Shown here: piece after piece, positions 25,712 through 35,660 of the stretch | Layout of the letters: every line of letters starts with the position of its first letter | Numbering within the stretch: the stretch's first letter is position 1 | NCBI RefSeq assembly: GCF_900167135.1 | Contig: NZ_FUWZ01000001.1 | Coordinates: 1,846,336 to 1,910,335, forward strand | Direction: 5' to 3' | Source: Chitinophaga eiseniae | GTDB lineage: Bacteria; Bacteroidota; Bacteroidia; Chitinophagales; Chitinophagaceae | Length of the DNA stretch: 64,000 nucleotides | Notes under the pieces: model-generated | The model's input: only the letters and a program-made list of their open reading frames with translations | Told to the model about the DNA's origin: nothing | Database searches by the model: none | Made by a program: the position numbers and the translations under genes

Positions 25712-27235
25712 TCAGATTAAGTTGAGCATTTTCTGGGTGGCTTTGATGGCAGACACGGTCTGGTCGCTGTCCAGCCCCCTTGTTTTAAACTCTTTGTTGC
25801 CGAAGCTCCAGGTGATGATGGTTTCGCACAGAGCGTCACTCTTACCGCCGGGAGGAATATGCACGGAGTAGTCCGTGAGTACCGGCAGTTCCCGTTTTTT
25901 CTTTTTATAGACGATTTTCAGGGCGTTCATAAATGCATCGTACTGACCGTCGCCCTGGGAATGTTCTTCAAACAGTTCTCCTTCCACGGATATTCTGAGT
26001 GTTACAGAAGGATGGAGGTTTTTGGAATGGGTGAGCACATAGTTTTCTATTTTCACCTTTTCTTCTATCCGGCTGCTGTCGAGGATATCCGAGATGATGT
26101 AGGGGAGATCGGCCTGGGTAACGACTTCTTTTTTATCGCCCAGTTCTATGATGCGCTGGGTGACTTTTTTGAGGTTGGCGTCGGACAGCTGTATGCCCAG
26201 TTGCTGCAGGTTGTTTTCGATGTTGGCCTTGCCGCTGGTTTTACCGAGTGCGTATAGGCGTTGCCGTCCGAAACGCTCCGGCATCAGGTCGCTGAAATAC
26301 AGTTTGTTCTTTTTGTCGCCGTCGGCATGGATGCCGGCGGTTTGGGTGAACACGTTGGCGCCTACCACCGGTTTGTTGGCCGGGATACGGATACCGGAGA
26401 AAGTCTCCACCAGTTTGCTGGCGCTGTAGAGTGATTTTTCTGAAACGGCAGTTTTTACGCCGGGGAGAAAATCGTTGAGTACAGCGATGGCGCTGGCGAG
26501 GGGTGCGTTGCCGGCCCTTTCGCCCATGCCGTTGATAGTGAGGTGGATGCCGTGGGCACCGGCTTTCACGCCTTCCAGTACGTTGGCGGTGCCGAGGTCG
26601 TAATCGTTATGGGCGTGGAAGTCGAAGTGCAGCTGCGGATAGCGCTGCACCACGTCGCTGATATATTCCTGTACTTCGCCGGGGGTGAGTACGCCGAGGG
26701 TGTCGGGGAGCATCACCCGTTTCACCGGCTGGTGTTGCAGGAAGTCGAGGTATTGATATACGTAGTCGCGGGAGTGGCGCATACCGTTGCTCCAGTCTTC
26801 GAGGTATACGTTGCACTCCAGTCCTTTTTTGCGGGCGAGGGCGATGACTTCGCCTACTTCCGCAAAATGTTCGGCGGGCTTTTTCTTCAGCTGGTGGGTG
26901 AGATGGTTAAGGGAACCTTTGGTGAGAAGGTTCATCACTTTGGCGCCGGCCTGCAACATCCATTGTACAGACACGTCGCCGTCAACGAAGGTGAGTACTT
27001 CCACTCTTTGAAGGAGACCGTGCATCTTCGCCCATTTGGTAATGGCTTTCACGGCCGCCAGTTCGCCTTCCGATACGCGGGCGGAGGCAATTTCTATTCT
27101 GTCCACTTTCACTTCTGTGAGCAGGACCTGGGCGATGGTCAGTTTTTCCGAGGGGGAAAAGGAGACACCGCTGGTCTGTTCACCGTCGCGGAGGGTGGTG
27201 TCCATTATTTCAATGTAGCGCTGCGGTACTGGCAT
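25712..27235 (-). CDS. leuA: 2-isopropylmalate synthase family protein
   Basis: The 507-residue protein has the HMGL-like TIM barrel at the N-terminus (IMDTTLRDGEQTSGVSFSPS with the R-D-G-E-Q motif; HFDFHAHNDYDLGTANVL with the metal-binding His pair) and a C-terminal LeuA-type allosteric domain from about residue 390 (PSVTLRISVEGELFEEHSQG). It condenses acetyl-CoA with 2-oxoisovalerate, the first leucine step; (R)-citramalate synthase, which uses pyruvate, is the closest alternative and cannot be separated by eye. Location inside the leuCD-leuB operon favours the leucine role, but the isoleucine route by citramalate would use the same neighbours. The ending domain probably mediates leucine or isoleucine feedback. 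Confidence 0.88.
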   Translation of the reverse strand: MPVPQRYIEIMDTTLRDGEQTSGVSFSPSEKLTIAQVLLTEVKVDRIEIASARVSEGELAAVKAITKWAKMHGLLQRVEVLTFVDGDVSVQWMLQAGAKVMNLLTKGSLNHLTHQLKKKPAEHFAEVGEVIALARKKGLECNVYLEDWSNGMRHSRDYVYQYLDFLQHQPVKRVMLPDTLGVLTPGEVQEYISDVVQRYPQLHFDFHAHNDYDLGTANVLEGVKAGAHGIHLTINGMGERAGNAPLASAIAVLNDFLPGVKTAVSEKSLYSASKLVETFSGIRIPANKPVVGANVFTQTAGIHADGDKKNKLYFSDLMPERFGRQRLYALGKTSGKANIENNLQQLGIQLSDANLKKVTQRIIELGDKKEVVTQADLPYIISDILDSSRIEEKVKIENYVLTHSKNLHPSVTLRISVEGELFEEHSQGDGQYDAFMNALKIVYKKKKRELPVLTDYSVHIPPGGKSDALCETIITWSFGNKEFKTRGLDSDQTVSAIKATQKMLNLI

Positions 27236-27253
27236 AAGGCGGATGAATTAACG

Positions 27254-27850
27254 TTAATACATGCTCTTGGCCGCGAAGGTTTTGATGTCTTCTTTCATGG
27301 CCTGCAGATAGTCGATATCGTCATAACCGTTGGTCATGTTGTGCTTTTTGTAGCTGTTGATATCGAACGATTCACTTTCGCCGGTGGCGGAGATGGTGAT
27401 GGTCTGCGCCGGGAGGTCTACTACCAGTTCCGCTTTAGGATCGGCTTCTATGGCGGTGAAGATCTTATGAAGGAACTCCGGGCTTACCTGTACCGGCAGG
27501 ATACCGATGTTGAGTGCATTGTTTTTGAAGATGTCGGCAAAGAAGCTGGACACTACGCAGCGGAAACCATAGTCGTAGATGGCCCAGGCGGCGTGTTCGC
27601 GGCTGGAGCCGCTGCCGAAGTTTTTACCGCCGACCAGTATTTTACCGGAGTAGATCGGGTTATTTAAAACGAAATCATTTTTCGGAGAGCCGTCGGCGTT
27701 ATAGCGCCAGTCACGGAACAGGTTGTCGCCAAATCCTTTGCGTTCGGTCGCTTTCAGGAAGCGGGCAGGTATGATCTGGTCGGTGTCCACATTTTCAATC
27801 GGCATTGGCACTGCTGTGCTTTTGAGGACCGTAAATTTATCGTAAGCCAT
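27254..27850 (-). CDS. leuD: 3-isopropylmalate dehydratase small subunit
   Basis: At 198 residues this has normal LeuD length. Visible family segments are [20 protein letters not shown] near the start, [20 protein letters not shown] with the substrate-binding S-R-E-H loop, and [20 protein letters not shown]. With LeuC it isomerises 2-isopropylmalate to 3-isopropylmalate through an aconitase-type Fe-S site located on LeuC. It starts 37 bases after leuC and is followed 18 bases later by leuA. Confidence 0.95.
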   Translation of the reverse strand: MAYDKFTVLKSTAVPMPIENVDTDQIIPARFLKATERKGFGDNLFRDWRYNADGSPKNDFVLNNPIYSGKILVGGKNFGSGSSREHAAWAIYDYGFRCVVSSFFADIFKNNALNIGILPVQVSPEFLHKIFTAIEADPKAELVVDLPAQTITISATGESESFDINSYKKHNMTNGYDDIDYLQAMKEDIKTFAAKSMY

Positions 27851-27887
27851 GTTGTTGTTTGTGTTGTTAGAAGATGGTAGAGGGGTG

Positions 27888-29297
27888 TCAGATCAGTTCG
27901 CGCGGGTCGGTGACTACGCCGGTAACGGCAGCAGCAGCGGCTACCAGCGGGCTGGCGAGCATGGTGCGGGAGCCGGGGCCCTGGCGGCCTTCGAAGTTGC
28001 GGTTGCTGGTGCTGACAGCGTATTTGCCGGCCGGGACCTTGTCGTCGTTCATGGCGAGGCAGGCGGAGCATCCGGGCTGGCGCAGCTCGAAGCCGGCGGC
28101 GGTGAGGATATCCAGGATGCCTTCCTCACGGATCTGTTGCTCTACGATGTGTGATCCCGGTACGATCCAGGCGGTTACGCCTTCTGCTTTTTTACGTCCT
28201 TTTACGACGGAGGCGAAAGCGCGGAAGTCTTCTATGCGGCCGTTGGTGCAGCTGCCGATGAATACGTAGTCTACTTTTTTGCCCAGCATCGGCTCTTCTT
28301 CCTGGAAGCCCATGTATTGCAGGGATTTCTCGTAGCTGGCGGCGCTGCCACCGGCTTCCTGTGCCACGGGGATACGCTGGGTGATGCCCATGCCCATACC
28401 GGGGTTAGTGCCGTAGGTGATCATCGGTTCGATGTCGGCGGCGTTGAAAGTATATTCTTTATCGAAGGTGGCGCCTTCTTCTGTTTTTAATGTTTTCCAA
28501 TAGGCGAGCGCGTTATCCCAGGCAGCTCCCTGCGGGGCTTTCTCGCGGCCTTTGATATAAGCGAAGGTGGTTTCATCCGGCGCGATGATACCGCCACGGG
28601 CGCCCATTTCAATGCTCATGTTGCAGACGGTCATACGGCCTTCCATGCTCATCTGCTCAAATACTTCACCGGCATATTCCACAAAATAACCGGTGGCGCC
28701 GGCGGCTGTCAGTTGAGAGATGATATAGAGGGTAACGTCTTTAGGGGTAATGCCCTTACCGGTGGTACCGGTAACGGTTATACGCATTTTCTTCGGCTTC
28801 TGCTGCATGATGCACTGGGAGGAGAGTACCATTTCCACTTCGGAAGTGCCGATACCGAAGGCGATAGCGCCAAAGGCTCCGTGGGTGGAGGTGTGGGAGT
28901 CGCCACATACGATCGTCATGCCCGGCAGGGTGATACCGTTTTCCGGTCCTACCACGTGTACGATACCGTTGCGGGGATTGCCCAGCCCCCAGTGGGAGAT
29001 GCCGTATTTAGCCGTATTGGATTCCAGCGCCTTCAGCTGGTTGGCGGAAAGCGGGTCCTGTACCGGCAGATGCTGGTTAATAGTGGGGGTATTGTGATCG
29101 GCTGTTGCAAATGTTTTTTCGGGGAACATCACGCTCAGTCCCCTGTTTTCCAGGCCCAGAAAGGCTACCGGGCTGGTTACTTCATGAATGAAGTGACGGT
29201 CAATAAACAACACATCAGGACCGTCTTCGATTTTCCTGACCGCATGCGAATCCCATACTTTGTCAAATAAGGTAGCGGGTATTTTGCTCATTTTCAT
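27888..29297 (-). CDS. leuC: 3-isopropylmalate dehydratase large subunit
   Basis: The 469-residue protein carries the aconitase-type 4Fe-4S ligands: one Cys in [18 protein letters not shown] and the pair in [15 protein letters not shown]. It also has the family loop [20 protein letters not shown]. Length fits bacterial LeuC. It forms a heterodimer with LeuD and catalyses the second leucine step in the cytoplasm. It is the first gene of the leu operon, so the promoter should lie in the 494-base gap upstream. No attenuator with a Leu-rich leader peptide was seen there. Confidence 0.96.
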   Translation of the reverse strand: MKMSKIPATLFDKVWDSHAVRKIEDGPDVLFIDRHFIHEVTSPVAFLGLENRGLSVMFPEKTFATADHNTPTINQHLPVQDPLSANQLKALESNTAKYGISHWGLGNPRNGIVHVVGPENGITLPGMTIVCGDSHTSTHGAFGAIAFGIGTSEVEMVLSSQCIMQQKPKKMRITVTGTTGKGITPKDVTLYIISQLTAAGATGYFVEYAGEVFEQMSMEGRMTVCNMSIEMGARGGIIAPDETTFAYIKGREKAPQGAAWDNALAYWKTLKTEEGATFDKEYTFNAADIEPMITYGTNPGMGMGITQRIPVAQEAGGSAASYEKSLQYMGFQEEEPMLGKKVDYVFIGSCTNGRIEDFRAFASVVKGRKKAEGVTAWIVPGSHIVEQQIREEGILDILTAAGFELRQPGCSACLAMNDDKVPAGKYAVSTSNRNFEGRQGPGSRTMLASPLVAAAAAVTGVVTDPRELI

Positions 29298-29791
29298 AAT
29301 TTTAAAGGTAGGCGCTAAATTCTTAAAAAATCTCCAGATATTTTTATGATTGTCATATTTTTTCTAAAAAGAAGTGTAAAAAGATGATTATTGTTTGGCT
29401 TTCAAAATATGTCTGTTTGTTTTAAAGTGTTGATTATTAGTGTTATAGTAAAATTACTGTGCATGACAAAAGCAGCCAGGTAAGATCAAAAAGTCAATAG
29501 TGATTGTCATTTAAGTGTCATGAATATGGTGTGGGGTCCTGAAAGCAGTGGGTAGGGGGCGGGAAAGAGAAAGGGACAAATAGCAATATCGACATCATAA
29601 AGTAACGGACTACCCTAAACGAAAGGGCTGTGAAGGGTTCCATTGGCGGATGTACGTTGGCGGGGCCGGGAGACTGCATTTGGGATCAATGCCTTTCTCC
29701 GGGCGGGCAGTGGCATGCCCGCCCCGGGAAATATTCTATAAAATGTCAGTTGCCTATCCGGTGCAACGGCGGTACGGCTGTTCGGCGTGAC
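29298..29791. other. 494-base intergenic region upstream of leuC
   Basis: This space between the DeoR-type gene end and leuC (both minus strand) holds no convincing ORF. The half near leuC is very AT-rich (29300-29480) and should carry the leu promoter. The half near the DeoR-type gene is G-rich and contains the hairpin at 29701-29724. I found no T-box or leader peptide. Confidence 0.6.
29699..29728. terminator. GC-rich hairpin after the DeoR-type gene
   Basis: GGGCGGGCA (29701-29709) pairs with TGCCCGCCC (29716-29724) around 6 bases, and the stem extends by two more pairs past a one-base bulge. It lies 64 bases beyond the DeoR-type stop. There is no T-run on either side, so it is a weak terminator candidate or an RNA-stabilising stem. 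Confidence 0.4.
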
Positions 29792-30577
29792 CTATAAAAT
29801 TTCCAGGTTCTTGGCTTTATACCCCTGCAGGGCTTCGCTGCCGGCTGGCAGTTCGGTAATGAGGTAATGAATATCCTGAAGATCGGCGATCTTCATTTTC
29901 ATGGAGCTGTTGAGCTTTTCTGAAATAGCGAGGATGGCCACTTTGTCGGCGGCCTTGATCATGGCTTTTTTCACCTGGATGGTTTCCCAGTCGGCATCGG
30001 TAAGGCCGTTGACCGGGTCGATAGCGTTGGTACCAATGATACAGAGGTCGGCTTTAATATTGGACAGGTACTCGAATACTTCGCCGCTGACGGTCATCTG
30101 GCTGTAGGCGGAGATCTGTCCGCCGATCACGATGGTTTTGATCATGGGTTTGTCCAACAGTTCCACGGCAGAGAGTACGTTGACTGTAATAAAGGTAGCC
30201 CTTAGGGAGGGTGGTATTTTCTTAATGAATTCGCGGATGGTAGTGCCGCCGCCGATGAGCACGATCATGTCGTCCCGCAGCAGTTGCAGTGCTTTTTCGG
30301 CAATGACCAGTTTGTTGTTCTGCGCATAGGTCTCCGACTCATGGCCATAATGATAGGCAATGGACATGGCGCCCCCCTTTATCTTCACTACTTCCCCGTC
30401 GTCCGCCAGCTCGTTCACGTCCCGGCGGATGGTGTCTTCCGAAACATTGATCAGGCTCACCAGTTCACTGTAGGTAATCCGGGTATGGATGTTTACCTGC
30501 TGAATGATAAGCTGTTTCCTGGACTTTTTGGTGAGGGAAACCGGGGGTATCTGGTCCTGTGTGTTCATACTATCCAT
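29792..30577 (-). CDS. DeoR family transcriptional regulator
   Basis: A protein of about 261 residues starting MDSMNTQDQ; a longer frame upstream lacks family similarity and is rejected. Residues about 20-70 form the DeoR helix-turn-helix (ITYSELVSLINVSEDTIRRD, the classical S-x-x-T-I-R-R-D). Residues about 85-245 form the sugar-phosphate sensor domain (DDMIVLIGGGTTIREFIKKI; LCIIGTNAIDPVNGLTDADW). The family represses sugar-use operons and is released by a phosphorylated sugar. It diverges from susC, so it very likely controls the 30.9-41.9 kb operon; a keto-deoxy-sugar phosphate from the PfkB kinase would be a sensible inducer. Confidence 0.92.
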   Translation of the reverse strand: MDSMNTQDQIPPVSLTKKSRKQLIIQQVNIHTRITYSELVSLINVSEDTIRRDVNELADDGEVVKIKGGAMSIAYHYGHESETYAQNNKLVIAEKALQLLRDDMIVLIGGGTTIREFIKKIPPSLRATFITVNVLSAVELLDKPMIKTIVIGGQISAYSQMTVSGEVFEYLSNIKADLCIIGTNAIDPVNGLTDADWETIQVKKAMIKAADKVAILAISEKLNSSMKMKIADLQDIHYLITELPAGSEALQGYKAKNLEIL

Positions 30578-30918
30578 AGCATCTGATAAATTCAAAGGGT
30601 GATGATAGACAAAAAAACGGGCATATGCAAAAAACGCACCGCTCCTTTTTCGCATGGCCATAACATGGGTCTGCAACAAAAATAACAGAACCAATAGAAT
30701 TTTGCACTTTTGGAAAGTAAATAATTTTTCTGCACTTTTTGTATTTAGTATAATTGTTGATTATTAATAGTTTATATTGATATTAGCTTTTTGTTACGCT
30801 TATTTTTTGCATGTTGACTGCAAAATAATGACGAATAATTTGCAGTTTTCGCAAGAATGCCTATTTTTATCCCTGTAATTTCCGCATTATTCGAAGAACT
30901 AACTATCAACCAAACCAC
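30578..30918. promoter_or_regulatory. Divergent regulatory region between the DeoR-type gene and susC
   Basis: This 341-base region has no gene but several repeated TGCA-type motifs. TGCACTTTT occurs at 30703-30711 and 30731-30739, 28 bases apart. TTTTGCA (30805-30811) and TGCAAAA (30819-30825) form an inverted repeat with a 7-base spacer. TTTGC and GCAAG flank another 7-base spacer just after 30837. These are good candidates for DeoR operators and would allow control of both directions. Confidence 0.5.
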
Positions 30919-33900
30919 ATGATGAAACATATCATAACCGTGGCCAATTTTCCGAAGATATTCCTGCCACTCCTGGGCCTGTTATTTTCTGTCTGTAGTT
31001 ATGCCCAGTCTGATCTGGTATCCGGGACCGTGACCAGCGCGGCCGACGGACAAAAAATCATCGGCGCCTCGGTGTCGCTCGTCGGCGCCAAAGGCATCGG
31101 CGCCCTGACCAACGAAAACGGTCAGTTCTCTATTAAAATACCTTCCACCGTAACCGGCGACATCACCCTCGCAGTGACCTTCATCGGCTTCGACCGCCAG
31201 GAGGTAAAAGTGTCCAAAGGTCAGTCCAACATCAGCATCCGGCTCACAACCAATACCAAAGCGCTGGGTGAACTGGTGGTAACGGCCCTGGGTATCAAAA
31301 AAGAGAAAAAAGCACTCGCCTATGCCGTCACCGAAGTAAAAGGCAGCGACTTCACACAGGCCCGCGAAATCAACGTGGCAGACGCACTCACCGGTAAAAT
31401 CGCCGGCGTGAACGCCTCCAGCCTCGCCAGCGGCCCCGGTGGCTCCAGCCGTGTCATCATCCGCGGCAACGGCTCCCTCAACGGCGACAACCAGCCGCTG
31501 TACGTGGTAAACGGTATGCCCATCGACAACACCACGCAAAGCACCCTCACCAGCGGCGCTTCCAACGGCCTTAACTATGACCGCGGCGACGGTATCGCAG
31601 GCATCAACCCCGACGATATCGAATCCATCACCGTACTCAAAGGCGGCCCCGCTGCTGCCCTCTACGGCGCCCGCGCTTCCAACGGCGTGATCCTCATCAC
31701 CACCAAAAAAGGCGTGGCACAGAAAGGCATCGGCGTAGACTACAACACCACCTTCACCATGGAAACACCGTCCATCATCCCGGACTGGCAATATGAATAC
31801 GGCGCCGGTGAAAAAGGTAAAAAACCTACCACCAAAGCGGAAGCTATCGCCGCCGGACGCCTCTCCTGGGGACCGAAAATCGACGGCAGCAACGTGATCC
31901 AGTTCGACGGGGTGGAACGCCCGTACGCCGCACAGAAAAACAACATCAAAAACTTCTATAACACCGGCAATACCTTCACCAACACGCTGGCGTTCTCCGG
32001 CGGCAACGATAACACAAAATACCGTGTATCCCTGTCCGATATGAATAACCGCAGCCTGGTGCCCAGCCAGACACTCAATAAAAAAATCGGCTCTGTCAGC
32101 ATATTCTCTAACCTCGGCAAACGCCTGACGATCGAAGCTTACGCACAATACAACGTGGAAAAAGCCAAAAACAGAAGCAGCGTTTCCGACGCGCCAGGCA
32201 ACGTTAACTGGGGCACCTATATGATCGCCAACACCGTCGATATCCGTCACCTCGACCCAGGGTACGACGCCAGCGATAAGGAAGTGGAATGGAACCCTTC
32301 CGGCTTCGCCTCCAACCCCTACTTTGTAGCTAACCGCTTTCGTAACAACGATGACCGTAAACGTTTTATCGGTAACGCCAGCATCAAATACAACCTGCTG
32401 GACAACCTCTTCGTGCGCGGTCGTGTAAGCCATGATTATCTGAACATCAACTACACCGGTATTGTACCTACCGGTACGCTCTTCGCTCCGAAAGGCCTCT
32501 ACCAGCAGTACAATACCATCGCCACTGAAACCAACGGCGAACTGACCATCAACTACCAGGGTAAACTAAGCCGCGATCTCGGCATCACCGCCATGCTGGG
32601 CGGTAACAGGCGCAAATCCCTCTCTGACGGGACTAACCTGAACGGTACCGATTTCTTCGCACCCGGTTTCTACGACCCGTCCAACGTCGTAAGCCTGAAC
32701 ACTACCAACGTGAACCAACGCCAGGCAACCAACTCCGTGTTCGGCTCCGTAGACCTGTCTTTCAAAGATCTGCTGTTCCTGACCGCCACCGGCCGTAACG
32801 ACTGGTTCTCCACGCTGTCGCCACAGAACAACAATATCTTTTATCCTTCCGTGGGCGCCAGCTTCCTGCTGTCTGAAGCAGTGAAAATGCCTTCCTGGAT
32901 CAACTACGCCAAAGTACGTACCTCCTGGGCACAGGTGGGCGGCGCTACCCCGCAGCCTTATATCCTGAGACAGACGTACTCAGTACTGTCCGGCGGCGGC
33001 CACCTCGGTCAACCGCTGCAGACACCTACGCAGACGACCTCCCAGGGCAGCGGCTCCGGCCTGCTGCAGGCGCCCAACCCGAACCTGAAACCACTGGTGT
33101 CTACCACCTTTGAAGCAGGTATCGAAGCGCGCATGCTCAACAACCGCCTCTCCGCAGACATCACGGTGTACAGCCGCAAAACCACCAACGACATCATGCA
33201 GGCGGCCATCTCCCCGGCATCAGGTTATAACTTCGCCATCCTCAACGTAGGCGAAATGAGCAACAAAGGCGTGGAAGTATTGCTGACAGGCGTGCCCATC
33301 AAACAGAAGAACTTCTCCTGGGACATCAGCTACAACATGGCCTACAATAAAAATGAAGTGATGAAACTCACCGAAGGCATCAGCAGCCTGCAGCTGGACG
33401 TGAGCGTTAACAGCTACGCCTATATTTTTGCGGACATCGGAAAATCCTACAGCACCATCAAAGGCTTTAAAGTACTGAAAGATGCTGCCGGCAATACCGT
33501 ATATGACAAAGCTACCGGCTATGAAATGCGTACCGGCCTCACCGACCTCGGCACCGGCGTATCACCTTTCTCCGCCGGTATCACCAACAACTTTACTTAC
33601 AAACGCTTTAACCTGAGCTTCCTGATCGACGGTAAATTCGGCGGCCACGTATATTCCGCTACCAATCTGTACGCTACCCGCTTCGGCCTGAACAAGATCA
33701 CCCTGCCCGGCAGAGATGGCGGCCTGACCGTGAACGGCGTAGACCAGGACGGTAAACCATTTACCAAAACCTTCACCTACGAAACCGGTCTGCAGGCATA
33801 CTACGACAACTACAAAAACCTCTCTGAGAAATTTGTATACGACGCCAGCTTTATCAAACTGCGCCAGGTGGTACTCAGCTACAATATCCCGGCAAAAGTG

Positions 33901-34086
33901 TTTGCCTTCGCCAAACTGCAGGGCGCTACCGTGTCCTTCGTAGCAAGGAACCTGTTGATCCTGTATAAGAATGCGCCTAACATCGATCCGGAATCCACCT
34001 TCAGCAACTCCAATGCACAAGGTTTTGAAATGTTCGGTGTGCCCCGTACACGGAGCTATGGCGTAAACCTCCAGGTAAAACTTTAG
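30919..34086 (+). CDS. SusC/RagA family TonB-dependent outer membrane transporter
   Basis: The 1055-residue protein has a signal peptide ending SVCSYAQ, a carboxypeptidase-like beta-sandwich (about 33-112, VSGTVTSAADGQKIIGASVS), a TonB plug (about 125-235, with QPLYVVNGMPIDN and the segment VLKGGPAAALYGARASNGVI typical of SusC), and a 22-strand barrel to the end (final LQVKL). It imports oligosaccharides or other large ligands across the outer membrane in a TonB-dependent way, with the SusD lipoprotein as lid. It is the first gene of the operon divergent from the DeoR-type regulator. Codon use is strongly biased (high-GC third positions), suggesting high expression. Confidence 0.96.
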   Translation: MMKHIITVANFPKIFLPLLGLLFSVCSYAQSDLVSGTVTSAADGQKIIGASVSLVGAKGIGALTNENGQFSIKIPSTVTGDITLAVTFIGFDRQEVKVSKGQSNISIRLTTNTKALGELVVTALGIKKEKKALAYAVTEVKGSDFTQAREINVADALTGKIAGVNASSLASGPGGSSRVIIRGNGSLNGDNQPLYVVNGMPIDNTTQSTLTSGASNGLNYDRGDGIAGINPDDIESITVLKGGPAAALYGARASNGVILITTKKGVAQKGIGVDYNTTFTMETPSIIPDWQYEYGAGEKGKKPTTKAEAIAAGRLSWGPKIDGSNVIQFDGVERPYAAQKNNIKNFYNTGNTFTNTLAFSGGNDNTKYRVSLSDMNNRSLVPSQTLNKKIGSVSIFSNLGKRLTIEAYAQYNVEKAKNRSSVSDAPGNVNWGTYMIANTVDIRHLDPGYDASDKEVEWNPSGFASNPYFVANRFRNNDDRKRFIGNASIKYNLLDNLFVRGRVSHDYLNINYTGIVPTGTLFAPKGLYQQYNTIATETNGELTINYQGKLSRDLGITAMLGGNRRKSLSDGTNLNGTDFFAPGFYDPSNVVSLNTTNVNQRQATNSVFGSVDLSFKDLLFLTATGRNDWFSTLSPQNNNIFYPSVGASFLLSEAVKMPSWINYAKVRTSWAQVGGATPQPYILRQTYSVLSGGGHLGQPLQTPTQTTSQGSGSGLLQAPNPNLKPLVSTTFEAGIEARMLNNRLSADITVYSRKTTNDIMQAAISPASGYNFAILNVGEMSNKGVEVLLTGVPIKQKNFSWDISYNMAYNKNEVMKLTEGISSLQLDVSVNSYAYIFADIGKSYSTIKGFKVLKDAAGNTVYDKATGYEMRTGLTDLGTGVSPFSAGITNNFTYKRFNLSFLIDGKFGGHVYSATNLYATRFGLNKITLPGRDGGLTVNGVDQDGKPFTKTFTYETGLQAYYDNYKNLSEKFVYDASFIKLRQVVLSYNIPAKVFAFAKLQGATVSFVARNLLILYKNAPNIDPESTFSNSNAQGFEMFGVPRTRSYGVNLQVKL

Positions 34087-34110
34087 TTCATTCTTAAAAT
34101 TGATCAGCTC

Positions 34111-35658
34111 ATGCAACGTATTGCCAGATATAAATTCATTTTGCTCTTAGGGATGGTGCTGGGTTTTGCCTCCTGTGACAAAGACTTTGAAGCGCTCAAC
34201 GTAAACCCGAACGCTTCCGAAAAACCAAACATCGATTTGCTGTTCACACAAAGCCTGCTGAAAGGCAGCCTCCCGCTGGACCGCGCCTATTTCTTCACCT
34301 CTTACCTGCATTGCGGTACTTACATCCAGCACTATGCCATCGCTAAAGAGATGGCCGGTTCCGGCGCCGGTGATAAATATGCGGTGAACGATTTTTACCA
34401 GAGCTTCTACTACCGGAACGTATACACGAACACCATGACTACGCTGGCGGAGATCATCGAAGCGGCACAAGGTCCGGAAAATGTGAACAAACTCGCAGTG
34501 GCGCGCCTCTGGAAAGCACTGCTGATGCAGCGTATCACCGACCTGTATGGTGATGTGCCCTACAGCGAAGCTACCCGCGGCAAGTACGACCTGTTTCAGC
34601 CTAAATACGATCCGCAGGAAGACATCTACGCCGGCCTGCTGAAAGATGTGGAAGAAGCCATCAAATCTTTTGACGCTGCCAAACCCACTTTCGGTAATGC
34701 CGACCTGATCTACAAAGGCAACATCGCCCAGTGGAAAAAATTCGGTTACTCCCTCATGCTGCGCCTGGCCATGCGCACTACCCGCGCTACCAGCACCAAA
34801 GTGGTAGCGAAAGACTGGGCACTGAAAGCAGTAGCCGGCGGTGTGATCACGGAAGGAGCAGACAACGCGGTCGTGAGATATTCCAACGGTCCGCAGACGT
34901 ATAACAACAATCCCATTGCTTTTGAACTGGTAAACCAGGACTATGTGCCTTCTTCCAAAGGCGCCAGCAACCAGGAATGGGGCAAATTCAGCAAAACGTT
35001 CATCGACTTCCTGAAAAGCCATAATGACCCGCGGCTGGGCGTGGTGTCCGTTGTCTGGACCAACGGCAATCCGGATACGACCGCCGCTTTACAGAAAGGC
35101 ATGGCCAACGGCACCGACGTGAAACCGGCCAACCCGGCTTCCTACTCTGAGCCTAACCCGGCTACCATCCTGAACTATGCTTCCCCACTGCTGGTGATGA
35201 CCAACGCAGAGATGAACCTGCTGCTCAGTGAAGTAGCGTTGCGCGGCTGGAGCTCCGGCGACAAGGCGCAACTGTATGCCAACGGCGTTACTGCCGCGCT
35301 GCGCAACTGGAGCCTGTTCGGGGCTGCCGGCACCATCGCGCCGGAACGCATCAGCCAGTACGTGGCCGACAACACCCTTAATACCGGTGGTTCTTTCGAC
35401 GCGCAGATGGAGCAGATACACACCCAGTTCTGGGTAGCGCTGCTGCTCGACGAACAGGAAGCATACGCCAACTGGCGCCGCACCGGTTACCCGGTACTGG
35501 TACCGGTGAAATATACCGGTAACGTAACAGGCGGCACCATCCCGCGCAGACTGCCTTACTCCCAGACAGAGCAGGGTATCAACGGCGCCAACTATAACGA
35601 TGCCGTAAAAAGACAAGGTGCTGATGTATTAACAACCAGAATTTGGTGGGATAAATAA
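34111..35658 (+). CDS. SusD/RagB family outer membrane lipoprotein
   Basis: The 515-residue lipoprotein (signal FILLLGMVLGFASC, Cys about 22) belongs to the SusD-like group with a TPR-type helical scaffold. Typical elements are DKDFEALNVNPNASEKPNID after the signal, the helix pair LWKALLMQRITDLYGDVPYS and AQWKKFGYSLMLRLAMRTTR, and the C-terminal EQEAYANWRRTGYPVL followed by IPRRLPYSQTEQ. It binds glycan at the cell surface and closes over SusC, whose gene lies 24 bases upstream. The ligand cannot be read from sequence; the downstream GH20 gene suggests an N-acetylhexosamine-containing glycan or glycopeptide. Confidence 0.95.
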   Translation: MQRIARYKFILLLGMVLGFASCDKDFEALNVNPNASEKPNIDLLFTQSLLKGSLPLDRAYFFTSYLHCGTYIQHYAIAKEMAGSGAGDKYAVNDFYQSFYYRNVYTNTMTTLAEIIEAAQGPENVNKLAVARLWKALLMQRITDLYGDVPYSEATRGKYDLFQPKYDPQEDIYAGLLKDVEEAIKSFDAAKPTFGNADLIYKGNIAQWKKFGYSLMLRLAMRTTRATSTKVVAKDWALKAVAGGVITEGADNAVVRYSNGPQTYNNNPIAFELVNQDYVPSSKGASNQEWGKFSKTFIDFLKSHNDPRLGVVSVVWTNGNPDTTAALQKGMANGTDVKPANPASYSEPNPATILNYASPLLVMTNAEMNLLLSEVALRGWSSGDKAQLYANGVTAALRNWSLFGAAGTIAPERISQYVADNTLNTGGSFDAQMEQIHTQFWVALLLDEQEAYANWRRTGYPVLVPVKYTGNVTGGTIPRRLPYSQTEQGINGANYNDAVKRQGADVLTTRIWWDK

Positions 35659-35660
35659 TT

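Noticed and set aside
26543..27667. A 374-codon plus-strand frame crossing leuA and leuD
   Set aside because: It crosses two confident genes on the other strand and has shadow-type composition.
30982..32433. A 483-codon open frame on the minus strand inside susC
   Set aside because: It mirrors the strongly biased codons of susC, has low-complexity Val/Gly/Phe-rich sequence, and no motif; it is a shadow of the real gene.
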